A DNA stretch of 64,000 nucleotides, taken from NCBI GenBank assembly GCA_050248995.1, contig JBFWRI010000004.1:1-64000 (forward strand), given 5' to 3'. The translations under genes and the position numbers were made by a program. How positions within the stretch are numbered: the first letter of the stretch is position 1; each line of letters opens with the position of its first letter. This DNA is from JBFWRI01 sp050248995. GTDB taxonomy: Bacteria; Pseudomonadota; Alphaproteobacteria; JAIXQD01. Under the pieces are notes generated by a model. That model saw only the letters and a program-made list of their open reading frames with translations. It was not told the origin of the DNA and made no database searches. This document shows positions 43,167-51,771 of this stretch, in pieces.

Positions 43167-44303
43167 TTAGGCGTCTTTTGGCTTAAACTCGACCAGCGCA
43201 TCGCGGTTGATCTCGATACCAAGGCCCGGGCCGTTCGGAATTTTCACAACGCCCTTTTCATGTTCGATCGGTGACCTGATAACCGCCTGACGGAACGGGT
43301 TTTCCGTGCGGTCGAATTCCAGAATAGGTTCAATCGGGTTATTGCGCACCGGGTCCGGAACCATCGCCGCCATAAATTGTAGCGCCGCTGCGATATGAAC
43401 GCCGGTCCCCCACACATGCGGCACAACGCGAATGCCATGCAACGCGGCCAGGTCAACCACGCGCTTCGCTTCGGTGAAGCCACCAACGCCAGCCAAGTCA
43501 GGCTGAATAATATCAACAGCGCGTGTTTCAATCGGGTCTTTCATACCCCAGCGGCTGTGCCATGTTTCGCCGCCCGCCACCGGGATCGGCTGACCCGCGC
43601 GCACATCGCGGTACGCGGCCAGATGTTCTGGCACCACGGGCTCTTCAAACCAGTCGATATCCTGGTCGGCGGCTTTACGGCCGAATTCTATGGCCTGCAG
43701 CACATCATAACCATGGTTCGCATCAACCATCAGGCGCATGTCTGGGCCAACAGCCTTGCGCACGGCGCGAATGACTTCGATGTCTTTGGCAACGCCAAAA
43801 CCGATTTTGATTTTCGCGGCATGAAAACCTTCGGCGCGGTAACGCGCAACTTCGGCCGCATTATCTTCCACGCGGTCAACGCCGTCGCGCTTAAAACTGC
43901 CGGTTGCATAGGCTTTTACGCTGTCACGCCAACTGCCGCCAAGTAGCATTGATACCGGAGCATTGAAATGTTTCCCCTTGATGTCCCATAGCGCGATATC
44001 AATGCCTGACAGCGCTGTTAAGGCAAAGCCGCGCTGGCCTTGGTCGCGCAGCACATTATAAAGGCGTGCCCAGATCTTTTCATTTTCCAACGGGTCAGCA
44101 CCGATCAGATGCGGCGCATAAGCAGCAATAACCGCAGCGTTTACTTTGGCCGGGCCAAGGCATTCGCCCCACCCGATGGTGCCATCATCGCAAACAACTT
44201 CGACCAGTATGTGAAGTCGGCGGTCAAAACGTGTCGCTGCGCTTTCAAACGGAACGGCCAAACGGTGTTCCAGCAAGTGTGTGTGAACGGCAGTAATTTT
44301 CAT
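43167..44303 (-). CDS. Enolase-superfamily sugar acid dehydratase
   Basis: 378-residue enzyme of the mandelate racemase/muconate lactonizing family. Catalytic Lys164 and Lys166 (AAKIKIG), metal ligands Asp194 (VDANHGYD), Glu220 (WFEEP) and Glu246 (GGETWH), and the general base His296 (VVPHVWGTG) with Asp269 are all visible, the arrangement of the mandelate-racemase subgroup. It begins one base after the KdgD-like gene, so it probably dehydrates glucarate, galactarate or a similar acid sugar to the substrate of that enzyme; the exact sugar is inference. The start at 44303 replaces one 7 codons up. Confidence 0.88.
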   Translation of the reverse strand: MKITAVHTHLLEHRLAVPFESAATRFDRRLHILVEVVCDDGTIGWGECLGPAKVNAAVIAAYAPHLIGADPLENEKIWARLYNVLRDQGQRGFALTALSGIDIALWDIKGKHFNAPVSMLLGGSWRDSVKAYATGSFKRDGVDRVEDNAAEVARYRAEGFHAAKIKIGFGVAKDIEVIRAVRKAVGPDMRLMVDANHGYDVLQAIEFGRKAADQDIDWFEEPVVPEHLAAYRDVRAGQPIPVAGGETWHSRWGMKDPIETRAVDIIQPDLAGVGGFTEAKRVVDLAALHGIRVVPHVWGTGVHIAAALQFMAAMVPDPVRNNPIEPILEFDRTENPFRQAVIRSPIEHEKGVVKIPNGPGLGIEINRDALVEFKPKDA

Positions 44304-44304
44304 G

Positions 44305-45210
44305 TCAGCGCTTCCACGGGGCAATCAGTTTGGCCAGCATTTCTTCTTCTTGCGGCGTCAGGTCTTCCAGCGGCGAACGCACACGGCCCGCATCAAAGCC
44401 CTGCAGGCGCACGCCCGCTTTAATGGCGGCAACGGCATAGCCCTTGCGACGGTTGCGAATGGCCATGAACGGATAAAAGAAATCACGCAGCAGCTCTTCG
44501 CAGCGGGTACGATTGCCAGCCCTCAGCGATTTATAAAATTCAATGGCAAGACTCGGCACAAAGTTGAATACGGCCGATGAATATGTTGTAAAACCAGCGC
44601 CCAGATAGGCTTCGGCAAATAATTCGGCCGTGGGCATGCCGCCCAGGTACGTCAGGCGGTCGCCCATCGTTGCGGTGATTTGGCGCACGCCACCAATATC
44701 ACCTGTGCCATCCTTGAAACCAATCAGGTTTGGGCATTCGTCACACAGGCGCCTCAGGGTATCAACCGTCAACACCGAGTTGTCACGATTATAAACCATA
44801 ACGCCGATGCCAACCGACTGGCACACACGCTTGACGTGGGTGAACAAACCTTCCTGCGGCGCATCAATCAGATAATGCGGTAGCAGCAGAATACCGTCCG
44901 CGCCCGCTTTCTCGACTGAACGTGCCAACTCAACAGCCATCTCGGTGCCGTAACCGCAACCCGAGACAATTGCTGTTTTGCCGGCCGCTTCCTTCGCAGC
45001 TTTTACAATTTCTGGAACTTCGCTTGGCGCAAGTGAAAAAAATTCGCCCGTGCCGCCAGCAGCAAACAAGACCGGCGCTTCAAAACCCGACAACCATTCA
45101 ACATGACGCTTGTAACTTTCAGCGTTGAACTTGCGGTCAGCATCAAAGTGCGTGACCGGGAATGACAAAAGACCTGAACCAAGTGCAGCTTTGATCTCTT
45201 GCGGCGTCAT
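44305..45210 (-). CDS. kdgD: 5-dehydro-4-deoxyglucarate dehydratase-like (DHDPS superfamily)
   Basis: TIM-barrel lyase of 301 aa in the DapA superfamily. The Schiff-base lysine is Lys166 (NLIGFKDGTGD) and the catalytic Tyr140 is in VMVYNRDNS. The N-terminal LLSFPVTHFDADRKFN and GGTGEFFSL patterns point to KdgD, which decarboxylates and dehydrates 5-dehydro-4-deoxyglucarate to 2-oxoglutarate semialdehyde. First of two genes; a perfect inverted repeat lies 15 bases upstream of its start. Confidence 0.9.
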   Translation of the reverse strand: MTPQEIKAALGSGLLSFPVTHFDADRKFNAESYKRHVEWLSGFEAPVLFAAGGTGEFFSLAPSEVPEIVKAAKEAAGKTAIVSGCGYGTEMAVELARSVEKAGADGILLLPHYLIDAPQEGLFTHVKRVCQSVGIGVMVYNRDNSVLTVDTLRRLCDECPNLIGFKDGTGDIGGVRQITATMGDRLTYLGGMPTAELFAEAYLGAGFTTYSSAVFNFVPSLAIEFYKSLRAGNRTRCEELLRDFFYPFMAIRNRRKGYAVAAIKAGVRLQGFDAGRVRSPLEDLTPQEEEMLAKLIAPWKR

Positions 45211-45224
45211 ACTGGTTTTCCCCT

Positions 45225-45240
45225 GTTTTCTTAGGAAAAC
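45225..45240. repeat. Inverted repeat upstream of kdgD
   Basis: GTTTTC-TTAG-GAAAAC: two perfect 6-base arms around a 4-base centre, 15 bases upstream of the kdgD start. A TTGACA element on the minus strand lies some 35 bases further upstream. Position fits a repressor site for the sugar-acid operon. Confidence 0.55.
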
Positions 45241-45341
45241 TGTCGTACGCCCTCTGGCAAGGCTGTGTCAACAAGCCATTGAACGGGCTTTGCAAACTAT
45301 GGTGCACTGCGCTAACCTGCCTGCATTACAGGAGAGGCTTT

Positions 45342-45590
45342 ATGAGCGACACCCCGGCACCTTTTAATCCTGCTGAATTCAAATTTGAAGATGCTCTTGG
45401 CATGGGCGATTGGGAACTGCAAAGACTCCAATACGAACAAACGGGCACTTTACTGAACACAGATGCCAGCGCCGAAGATAAAGCCGCAGCAAAAAACGTT
45501 TGCGGCCTTGCGGGTGAGATACTGCTTCGCCGCTGGACAATCCCCCAGGCACAAACTCTGCGCCGCGTGCGCGACGTGCTGGGTCGCTAA
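45342..45590 (+). CDS. Small unknown protein upstream of ctaB
   Basis: 81-residue soluble protein (MSDTPAPFNPAEFKFEDALGM...) without recognised domain. A strong AGGAGAG 5 bases before the start supports 45342. Its stop directly abuts the ctaB start, suggesting co-translation with heme o synthase. Confidence 0.72.
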   Translation: MSDTPAPFNPAEFKFEDALGMGDWELQRLQYEQTGTLLNTDASAEDKAAAKNVCGLAGEILLRRWTIPQAQTLRRVRDVLGR

Positions 45591-46475
45591 ATGACAACAA
45601 TGGCCCTTACATCTTCTACTGTTGCTGACTTTATCACGCTGCTGAAACCGCGCGTCATGTCGCTGGTGGTATTCTCGGGTATCGCCGGGCTGATCATGGC
45701 CTCCGCTCAGGAAAATATAAGCATTCACCCGCTTGTTGCCTGCGCCGCCGTGCTGGCGATTGCGCTGTCGGCAGGCGCCGCTGCTGCCATCAACATGTGG
45801 TATGACCGGGATATCGACGCCATCATGAAACGCACGCAAAACCGCCCCATACCGGCGGGCCGTGTGACGCCGCAGGCGGCGTTGGAATATGGCGTTGTGC
45901 TTAGCATTATCGCCACCTTCATCATGGCGCTGGCCACCAACTGGGTTGCAGCTGCCCTGCTGACCATTGCCAACCTCTTCTATGTCTTTGTGTATACGAT
46001 GTGGCTTAAGCGCACGACGCCACAGAACATCGTGATTGGTGGCGCTGCTGGCGCCTTCCCGCCGATGATAGGCTGGGCCACCGTCACCGGCGATGTGACG
46101 CTGGTGCCCATTCTTCTATTCGCGCTGATCTTCTTCTGGACGCCGCCGCACTTCTGGGCGCTGGCGCTGATTAAACGTGATGATTACGGCGCTGCCGGCA
46201 TCCCCATGCTGCCCAACGTCAAGGGCGACAAACACACCAAATGGCAGATGCTGATTTACACGCTTATCCTGTTGCCGCTTTCGCTGTCGCTGTTTGCGGT
46301 GGGGGCAGCCAGCGAACTTTATGCCGCCAGCGCCGCCATTTTAAGCGCTGCCTTCATTGGCTTTGCTGTTCGTGTGCTGCTGGATGACGATAATAGCCGC
46401 GCTGGGCGCATGTTCGCGTGGTCGATCATTTACCTGTTCGCCCTGTTCGCCCTGCTGATTGCCGACAACATTTAA
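45591..46475 (+). CDS. ctaB: Heme o synthase (protoheme IX farnesyltransferase)
   Basis: UbiA-family membrane prenyltransferase (294 aa), nine hydrophobic helices, that farnesylates heme b to heme o on the way to heme a. The Asp-rich signature N68-MW-Y71DRDIDAIMKRT is intact, and the second, KRDDYGAAGIPMLP, is present near 199-212. The start could also be 45600. In series with coxF and ctaG. Confidence 0.97.
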   Translation: MTTMALTSSTVADFITLLKPRVMSLVVFSGIAGLIMASAQENISIHPLVACAAVLAIALSAGAAAAINMWYDRDIDAIMKRTQNRPIPAGRVTPQAALEYGVVLSIIATFIMALATNWVAAALLTIANLFYVFVYTMWLKRTTPQNIVIGGAAGAFPPMIGWATVTGDVTLVPILLFALIFFWTPPHFWALALIKRDDYGAAGIPMLPNVKGDKHTKWQMLIYTLILLPLSLSLFAVGAASELYAASAAILSAAFIGFAVRVLLDDDNSRAGRMFAWSIIYLFALFALLIADNI

Positions 46476-46493
46476 ATCACCTATATATAAGCT

Positions 46494-46601
46494 ATGATTG
46501 ATCACAACCTTCGCAAACGCAACCGCGCCGTCGCACTGGCACTCGTTGCTTTCATTGTCCTTGTTTTCGTCATCACCATCGCCCGCATGGGCGGCAACTG
46601 A
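46494..46601 (+). CDS. coxF: CoxF-like single-helix protein
   Basis: A 35-residue peptide (MIDHNLRKRNRAVALALVAF..., ending RMGGN) with a basic N-terminus and one hydrophobic helix. It sits exactly where alphaproteobacterial cox operons carry the tiny coxF gene between ctaB and ctaG, and its stop overlaps the ctaG start (TGATG). Function unknown. Confidence 0.8.
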   Translation: MIDHNLRKRNRAVALALVAFIVLVFVITIARMGGN

Positions 46602-47122
46602 TGCACAAGAACACCAAACTTGCCATTGCCCTGCTGCTGTTTGTCGCCGCGATGGTCGGCCTCGCTTACGCTTCCGTACCGCTGTACGACATGTTCTGCC
46701 GCGTCACCGGGTTTGGCGGCACGACACAGGTTGCTGCGCAGCTTCCCGACGTTGTATCCGACAGAGAGATCGACATTACTTTCAGCGCTGATGTGCAGCG
46801 CGACCTGCCGTGGGAATTCCGGCCGCTAACGCCCAAGATCACCGTCAAGCTGGGCGCACCCGGTCAAGGTAAGTTCTATGTGAAGAATAATTCCGATAAG
46901 CCCATCACCGGCATCGCCACCTATAACGTGCTGCCGGAAAAAGCCGGTCTTTACTTCCAGAAAGTCAAATGTTTCTGCTTTGAAGAACACACGCTGCAAC
47001 CCGGCGAAGCGCAGGAAATACCGGTGCTGTTCTTCATCGACGCATCAATCGCCGACAACCCGGATACACGCGGGCTGAAGACGCTTACCCTGCATTACAC
47101 TTATTTTGCAGCGAAAGATTAA
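46601..47122 (+). CDS. ctaG: Cytochrome oxidase CuB assembly protein CtaG (Cox11)
   Basis: Membrane-anchored copper chaperone (173 aa) inserting CuB into subunit I. It has an N-terminal helix (residues 6-26), Cys30 close to the membrane (YDMFCRVTGFGGTTQ) and the copper motif KCFCFEEHTLQPGE. Overlaps coxF by one base. Its 3' end overlaps by 38 bases the end of a converging gene on the other strand. Confidence 0.97.
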   Translation: MHKNTKLAIALLLFVAAMVGLAYASVPLYDMFCRVTGFGGTTQVAAQLPDVVSDREIDITFSADVQRDLPWEFRPLTPKITVKLGAPGQGKFYVKNNSDKPITGIATYNVLPEKAGLYFQKVKCFCFEEHTLQPGEAQEIPVLFFIDASIADNPDTRGLKTLTLHYTYFAAKD

Positions 47123-47987
47123 AGCCGCGCACGGTTCCCTGATTGCGGTACCAGTTAAACTCTTCCTGCGCAGCCATATCGCGGTACCCCAACCGATAGA
47201 CCCAGCCTGAGGCAATCATCAATGGGTTCAGAGAGGCGACGCCTTTGATAAACGAACCAATGCCCAGCTTCTTGCAATTTTCCTTCAGGTTACGGCGCAC
47301 GGCTGCAGGGCGGCCAAGTTCTTTCCGGCTTTCGTTCGTGGCATATAATGTAATACCGGCACCCGCTGCAAAAATAGCCTGCTGAAGAAAGGTACTTGGA
47401 ATTGATGATCCCAATAGGCTGATATCACCAACAGCCGCAAAGAAGGGTGCATTGATGCGATTGATATTCTGCCGCCACGTCTCGCCACGCACACTGTCGC
47501 CAGCCATTTGTTCCAGCAATGCTTCTCCGGCTTGGCTATTTGCAATCGTTACCATGTTGCAGATGTTGTACGACACGTTGCCAACAATGACTGCGGCGGC
47601 GGCAAGGGCAGTCGGTGTTAGCGCGCCCGCCAGCAAGGGTGCCGCAATGGGCGCGGCAATACCAACACCCACCCAGTTCAGTAACGAAATGACAAAATTG
47701 CTGGTGCCGGGCTTGGTGAGGAATTGCAGTTGGCGTGGCAGCTTCTTTTTTATCCATGCGCCTGCTGCTTTCGCTGTGGGTGAAGCCGACAGTTTTTTTG
47801 CTGCCGCATAACTAAGCGCCAGCGCACCATTCAGGCCGGCCAGAACAAAAAACCCTGTTCCCCCGGTTGCAAGGCCTAATGCTGTGTAAGTGAAAATGTT
47901 AGCGATCTGCCATTTGTGCCCGGGGTCAGCTTTCAGCGCTTTCTGGCGGGCCTCTTCAGCCTTATCTAGAAATTCCTCGTCCGTCAT
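47085..47987 (-). CDS. Unknown membrane protein overlapping ctaG
   Basis: 300-residue protein with a charged N-terminus and hydrophobic segments at about 28-60, 100-135, 135-150 and 200-220, rich in Ala/Gly. No recognisable family. The start has no strong ribosome-binding site. The last 38 bases of the gene overlap ctaG tail to tail, both frames remaining open. Possibly related in style to the two unknown membrane proteins near 38 kb, but no clear sequence identity seen. Confidence 0.68.
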   Translation of the reverse strand: MTDEEFLDKAEEARQKALKADPGHKWQIANIFTYTALGLATGGTGFFVLAGLNGALALSYAAAKKLSASPTAKAAGAWIKKKLPRQLQFLTKPGTSNFVISLLNWVGVGIAAPIAAPLLAGALTPTALAAAAVIVGNVSYNICNMVTIANSQAGEALLEQMAGDSVRGETWRQNINRINAPFFAAVGDISLLGSSIPSTFLQQAIFAAGAGITLYATNESRKELGRPAAVRRNLKENCKKLGIGSFIKGVASLNPLMIASGWVYRLGYRDMAAQEEFNWYRNQGTVRGFNLSLQNKCNAG

Positions 47988-48033
47988 TGGCGGAGTATAA
48001 GGTGTGGCGCCGAAAGTATTCTAACTGCCTGAT

Positions 48034-48969
48034 TTAGTGGCGGTAAATATCATAATAAGCGACGGGTTTCTTGCTGGGCCGCTTAACGCGCGAGCTGAGG
48101 AATTCGTTGAAGACTGCAGCATCATCATCGGCCTTCAGATCCACAACAAAGTGTTTACCGCCGGGCTTTGGTGTTACTTCCGTGTGATCGTGCTGGTTCA
48201 GCGTCACCTTTGACGGTTGCGAGATATCGAAAATGTGATCGCATTGGCCACTGGCGAAGGCGATGGTGGCTGGGTCCCACGCGGGTCGTGCATTTTCAAC
48301 ACGTTTGAACATCGTTATCCCTTGCAGCAAGGGCCAGTGGTGTGGATTCCACAGCTCATCCAGTGGCCGCGGATCAAAGTTCAGTCTCTTGCCCAGCGGG
48401 GATTGGCAGAAGAAGATATTTCCTTCAAACGTCTCCAGCACATCACGGAAAGCTTCGGGATCAAGTCCGACATTAGTTTCCACACGTGCCCGTTCAAAGT
48501 CGCCGGCCATCATGACTATACGCAATACCTTGCGATTGAACAGTTCACGCTGCTCAGGCTTTGACAAGTACAAGGCGATATTGGCTGATGATCCGATCAT
48601 TACCAGCTGCACGCTGGCATCTTCCGCTTCGCTTAGCGTCTTGGTCAGCACGGCTTCGCAGTGATCGACAGGTGCGACACCCTTGAAGTCGCGCTCACGC
48701 TGCACACGGTCATAAATCAGGTCAACCAGCGCCAGGTAATTCAGTTTCTTCGATGCGCCGGAACGCGCCGTAGGGCAGCCGATTGTCGCTGGAAGATCAA
48801 GATGGCTGGCAAGGTAACGCGCCAGCATCGTTGCCTGAGGGCGCGCATTGGAAAGCAGAATGGCGCGAACGTCCATCTGTTTGTCTTCCTGCAGGGCGCC
48901 AGCAAGATACAGCGCAATCAGGTCATCAACGTCTTCGCCCAAATCGGTATCTATAATGGTCGTCAGCAT
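48034..48969 (-). CDS. Inosine-uridine nucleoside hydrolase-like protein
   Basis: 311-residue protein of the nucleoside hydrolase superfamily. The calcium-binding N-terminal motif is present in altered form, IIDTDLGEDVDDLIAL (Asp7, Asp9, Asp15, Asp16; family DxDxxxDD). A middle VQLVMIGSSANIALYLS and a MAGDF pattern are also seen. The C-terminal region is less conserved and extends to a basic tail, so the substrate is uncertain. It lies 9 bases after cobT on the same strand. Confidence 0.78.
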   Translation of the reverse strand: MLTTIIDTDLGEDVDDLIALYLAGALQEDKQMDVRAILLSNARPQATMLARYLASHLDLPATIGCPTARSGASKKLNYLALVDLIYDRVQRERDFKGVAPVDHCEAVLTKTLSEAEDASVQLVMIGSSANIALYLSKPEQRELFNRKVLRIVMMAGDFERARVETNVGLDPEAFRDVLETFEGNIFFCQSPLGKRLNFDPRPLDELWNPHHWPLLQGITMFKRVENARPAWDPATIAFASGQCDHIFDISQPSKVTLNQHDHTEVTPKPGGKHFVVDLKADDDAAVFNEFLSSRVKRPSKKPVAYYDIYRH

Positions 48970-48978
48970 GGCCGCAGG

Positions 48979-50739
48979 CTAGGCCGCCTTGAACAACCCG
49001 GCAAGTTCTTTCGTCATGGTCGGGCCCAACTGGTCAACATCAGCAATCGTCACCGCGCGCTGGTAATAACGTGTGACATCATGGCCAATCCCAACCGCCA
49101 GCAATTCGACCGGTGTTCGGCTTTGCAGCCATTCAATAACCGCGTGCAGGTGCTGTTCCAGATACATGCCGGGGTTTGCCGCCAGCGTCGCATCATCTAC
49201 CGGCGCCCCGTCAGAAATCACCATCAGAATCTTGCGTGCCTCGCGGCGGCTTAACAGGCGCTCAGCCGCCCACAGCAGCGCTTCGCCGTCGATGTTTTCC
49301 TTCAGCAGGCCTTCGCGCAGCATCAGGCCAAGGTTCTTGCGCGCCCGGCGATACGGCACATCGGCCGACTTATAGATAATGTGACGCAGTTCGTTGATAC
49401 GGCCCGGCAGTTTCGGCTTTCCGGCCTGGACCCATGCTTCGCGCGCACGGCCGCCTTTCCACGAACGTGTAGTGAAGCCTAGGATTTCCACCTTCACGCC
49501 GCAGCGTTCCAGCGTGCGCGCCAGAATGTCGGCCGACAGCGCCGCCAGCGTAATCGGCCGCCCGCGCATGCTGCCCGAATTATCCAGTAATATCGTCACC
49601 ACCGTGTCGCGGAAGTCGGCGTCGTGTTCCTGCTTGTAAATCGTGCGTACGGTCGGGTCGATGACCAGGCGCGGCAGGCGGGCCGAATTGATAAGCCCTT
49701 CTTCCACATCAAACTGCCAGTGGCGGTTCTGCTGTGCCAGCAACTGCCGCGCCAGCCGTGCTGCCAGCCGCGCCACAATGCCCTGGTGCGGCTCCAGCTG
49801 GTGATCCAGCAGGTGACGCAGGCGCGCCAATTCGTTTTGATCGGCGAGGTCTTCGGCAGTCGCCACTTCGTCGTGCTCGGCTGTGAATACGCGGTATGGA
49901 ATGGCGATACCGTCGCGGGCTGCAGCAGACGGCGGCATGGCCGCAGCTTCCTGCGGCGTACCCTCACCTTCCTGCTGGCCGGCCTCGGTCAGTGCGGGCT
50001 CGGCGTCCTGCGTCTGCATATCGCCGCCGTCATCCGTCGTCTCGCTTTTATCGGCAGCTTCCTTGCTGGCGTCATCCGGCTGTTCTGATGACGGCTCACC
50101 CTTCTCGTTATCTTCTTCGTTGGAGGCGTTGTTTTCCTGAACTTCAGCTTCGGCCGCCAGGAACCCAAGATCCTGAAGCGTCTCGATGCTGGCGCGCGCG
50201 AAGGCTTTCTGGTCGTGTATCACATCCAGCAGGCGCTGGAATGCCTCGGTACGGTAATCGCCGGTCGGCTTCACATCATTCGTAATGATTTCCGGCATGG
50301 CCTGCTGCAAAAACGCCAGCTGTGCGCTTTGCGCGGCATTGAACTTGTGCTTCGGCAGGAATTCCGTGGCGTACTGCGCGGCGATATTGGCTTTCACACC
50401 CGGCCACTGCTGTGCGCCCAGCACGGCGCAGCGTGCGGCTTCCAGCGCGGAAAAAATGCCGGCCGCCGGTTCGGCCAACGGCAGGTTACGTGTGTGGATG
50501 GATGCATCATGGTGACGTAGCTCGCACGCCATCTGGTCAGCGACCCCACGCCATTGATTTAAAAGAGGGGTGCTTTTTGCTTCTGTTTCAAGCGGCGTAT
50601 TCAGACGCAGGCGCGGATTGGCAACGCCCAGCGGTGATGTTATCGGCTCGCGCGCTGTATAGTCGACAACGACATCATGCTTGCCACCCAGCGCCCGAAC
50701 GGCGGCGGCGGTGGCTTGTTTCAGCAGCTCGAGGTTCAT
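48979..50739 (-). CDS. cobT: Cobaltochelatase subunit CobT
   Basis: Large subunit (586 aa) of the ATP-dependent aerobic cobaltochelatase. A central highly acidic, Glu/Asp/Gln-rich region (about 195-275) is followed by a C-terminal VWA domain with the MIDAS motif LLDNSGSMRGRP. CobST, with CobN, inserts Co2+ into hydrogenobyrinate diamide; CobN is not in this window. The start overlaps the cobS stop (ATGA). Confidence 0.95.
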   Translation of the reverse strand: MNLELLKQATAAAVRALGGKHDVVVDYTAREPITSPLGVANPRLRLNTPLETEAKSTPLLNQWRGVADQMACELRHHDASIHTRNLPLAEPAAGIFSALEAARCAVLGAQQWPGVKANIAAQYATEFLPKHKFNAAQSAQLAFLQQAMPEIITNDVKPTGDYRTEAFQRLLDVIHDQKAFARASIETLQDLGFLAAEAEVQENNASNEEDNEKGEPSSEQPDDASKEAADKSETTDDGGDMQTQDAEPALTEAGQQEGEGTPQEAAAMPPSAAARDGIAIPYRVFTAEHDEVATAEDLADQNELARLRHLLDHQLEPHQGIVARLAARLARQLLAQQNRHWQFDVEEGLINSARLPRLVIDPTVRTIYKQEHDADFRDTVVTILLDNSGSMRGRPITLAALSADILARTLERCGVKVEILGFTTRSWKGGRAREAWVQAGKPKLPGRINELRHIIYKSADVPYRRARKNLGLMLREGLLKENIDGEALLWAAERLLSRREARKILMVISDGAPVDDATLAANPGMYLEQHLHAVIEWLQSRTPVELLAVGIGHDVTRYYQRAVTIADVDQLGPTMTKELAGLFKAA

Positions 50740-51704
50740 GCGACTTTTAAATCATCCGGCGCTTCGGCCAGGTCTTCGCCGAAGGCACGCTGGTAAAACT
50801 CGGCCAGCGTCGCGCGTTCGGTTTCGTCGCACTTGTTGAAGAACGACACGCGGAACGCATAGCCGACGCTGTTGAACAGCTTCGCATTCTCACCCCACGA
50901 AATCACCGTTCGCGGCGACATCACGGTTGAAAGATCGCCGGCCTTGAAGGCTTCGCGCGTCAGCTCAGCCACTTTCACCATGCTGGCGGCGACTTTCTCA
51001 TCCAGCCCCGGCACCTTGGCGCGCACGATCTTCATTTCCACGTCGAACGGCAGGTAATCAAGCCGCGCGACGATGTTCCAGCGGTCCATCTGGCCCTGGT
51101 TGATGGGCTGCGTGCCGTGGTACATGCCAGTGCTGTCGCCCAAACCAATCGTGTTGGCCGTTGCGAACAGGCGGAAATACTTATGTGGCGTAATAACGCG
51201 ATTAGCTTCCAGCAACGTCAGGCGGCCTTCGGCTTCCAGAATACGCTGGATCACGAACATCACATCGGGGCGGCCAGCGTCGTATTCGTCGAATACCAGC
51301 GCCACCGGCCGCTGTAGCGCCCACGGCAACAAGCCTTCCTTGTATTCCGTCACCTGCAATCCGTCGCGCAGCACGATCGCGTCGCGGCCGACAAGATCAA
51401 TGCGGCTGATGTGGCTATCAAGGTTGATGCGCAGGCACGGCCAGTTCAGGCGCGCGGCCACCTGTTCGATGTGTGTCGATTTACCGGTGCCGTGCAGCCC
51501 CTGCACCAGCACGCGGCGCCCAGCCGTGAAGCCGGCCAGAATGGCCAGCGTCGTGGCCTGATCGAACTGGTAAGCCGGGTCGACTTCGGGGACATATTCC
51601 TGCAGCTCGTGCCCCTGCGGAAACACGGGCACGGTTAACGCCGTATCGAAGCCAAATAGCTGTTTTGCCGGGGTATTTTTTGCGTCTTTGCTGGGCATAC
51701 CCAT
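50736..51704 (-). CDS. cobS: Cobaltochelatase AAA subunit CobS
   Basis: AAA+ ATPase subunit (322 aa) with Walker A GLHGTGKST (69-77) and Walker B VALVFDEYDAG (Asp139, Glu140). The N-terminal FGFDTALTVPVFPQ... and the sensor regions follow the CobS pattern. Start at 51704 or 51698; neither has a strong ribosome-binding site. It couples to cobT by a 4-base overlap and is divergent from an unknown gene. Confidence 0.96.
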   Translation of the reverse strand: MGMPSKDAKNTPAKQLFGFDTALTVPVFPQGHELQEYVPEVDPAYQFDQATTLAILAGFTAGRRVLVQGLHGTGKSTHIEQVAARLNWPCLRINLDSHISRIDLVGRDAIVLRDGLQVTEYKEGLLPWALQRPVALVFDEYDAGRPDVMFVIQRILEAEGRLTLLEANRVITPHKYFRLFATANTIGLGDSTGMYHGTQPINQGQMDRWNIVARLDYLPFDVEMKIVRAKVPGLDEKVAASMVKVAELTREAFKAGDLSTVMSPRTVISWGENAKLFNSVGYAFRVSFFNKCDETERATLAEFYQRAFGEDLAEAPDDLKVA

Positions 51705-51708
51705 TATT

Positions 51709-51753
51709 GGCCGAAATCCCCATTAGTTTCAAGGGCATTAGGTATATTCGGCC
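51709..51753. repeat. Inverted repeat between cobS and the unknown pair
   Basis: GGCCGAA (51709-51715) and TTCGGCC (51747-51753) are exact inverted copies separated by 31 bases in a divergent intergenic region. A TATATT element overlaps the second arm. They could be paired operator half-sites or chance. Confidence 0.35.
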
Positions 51754-51771
51754 GAGATTTTGAAGGCATTT

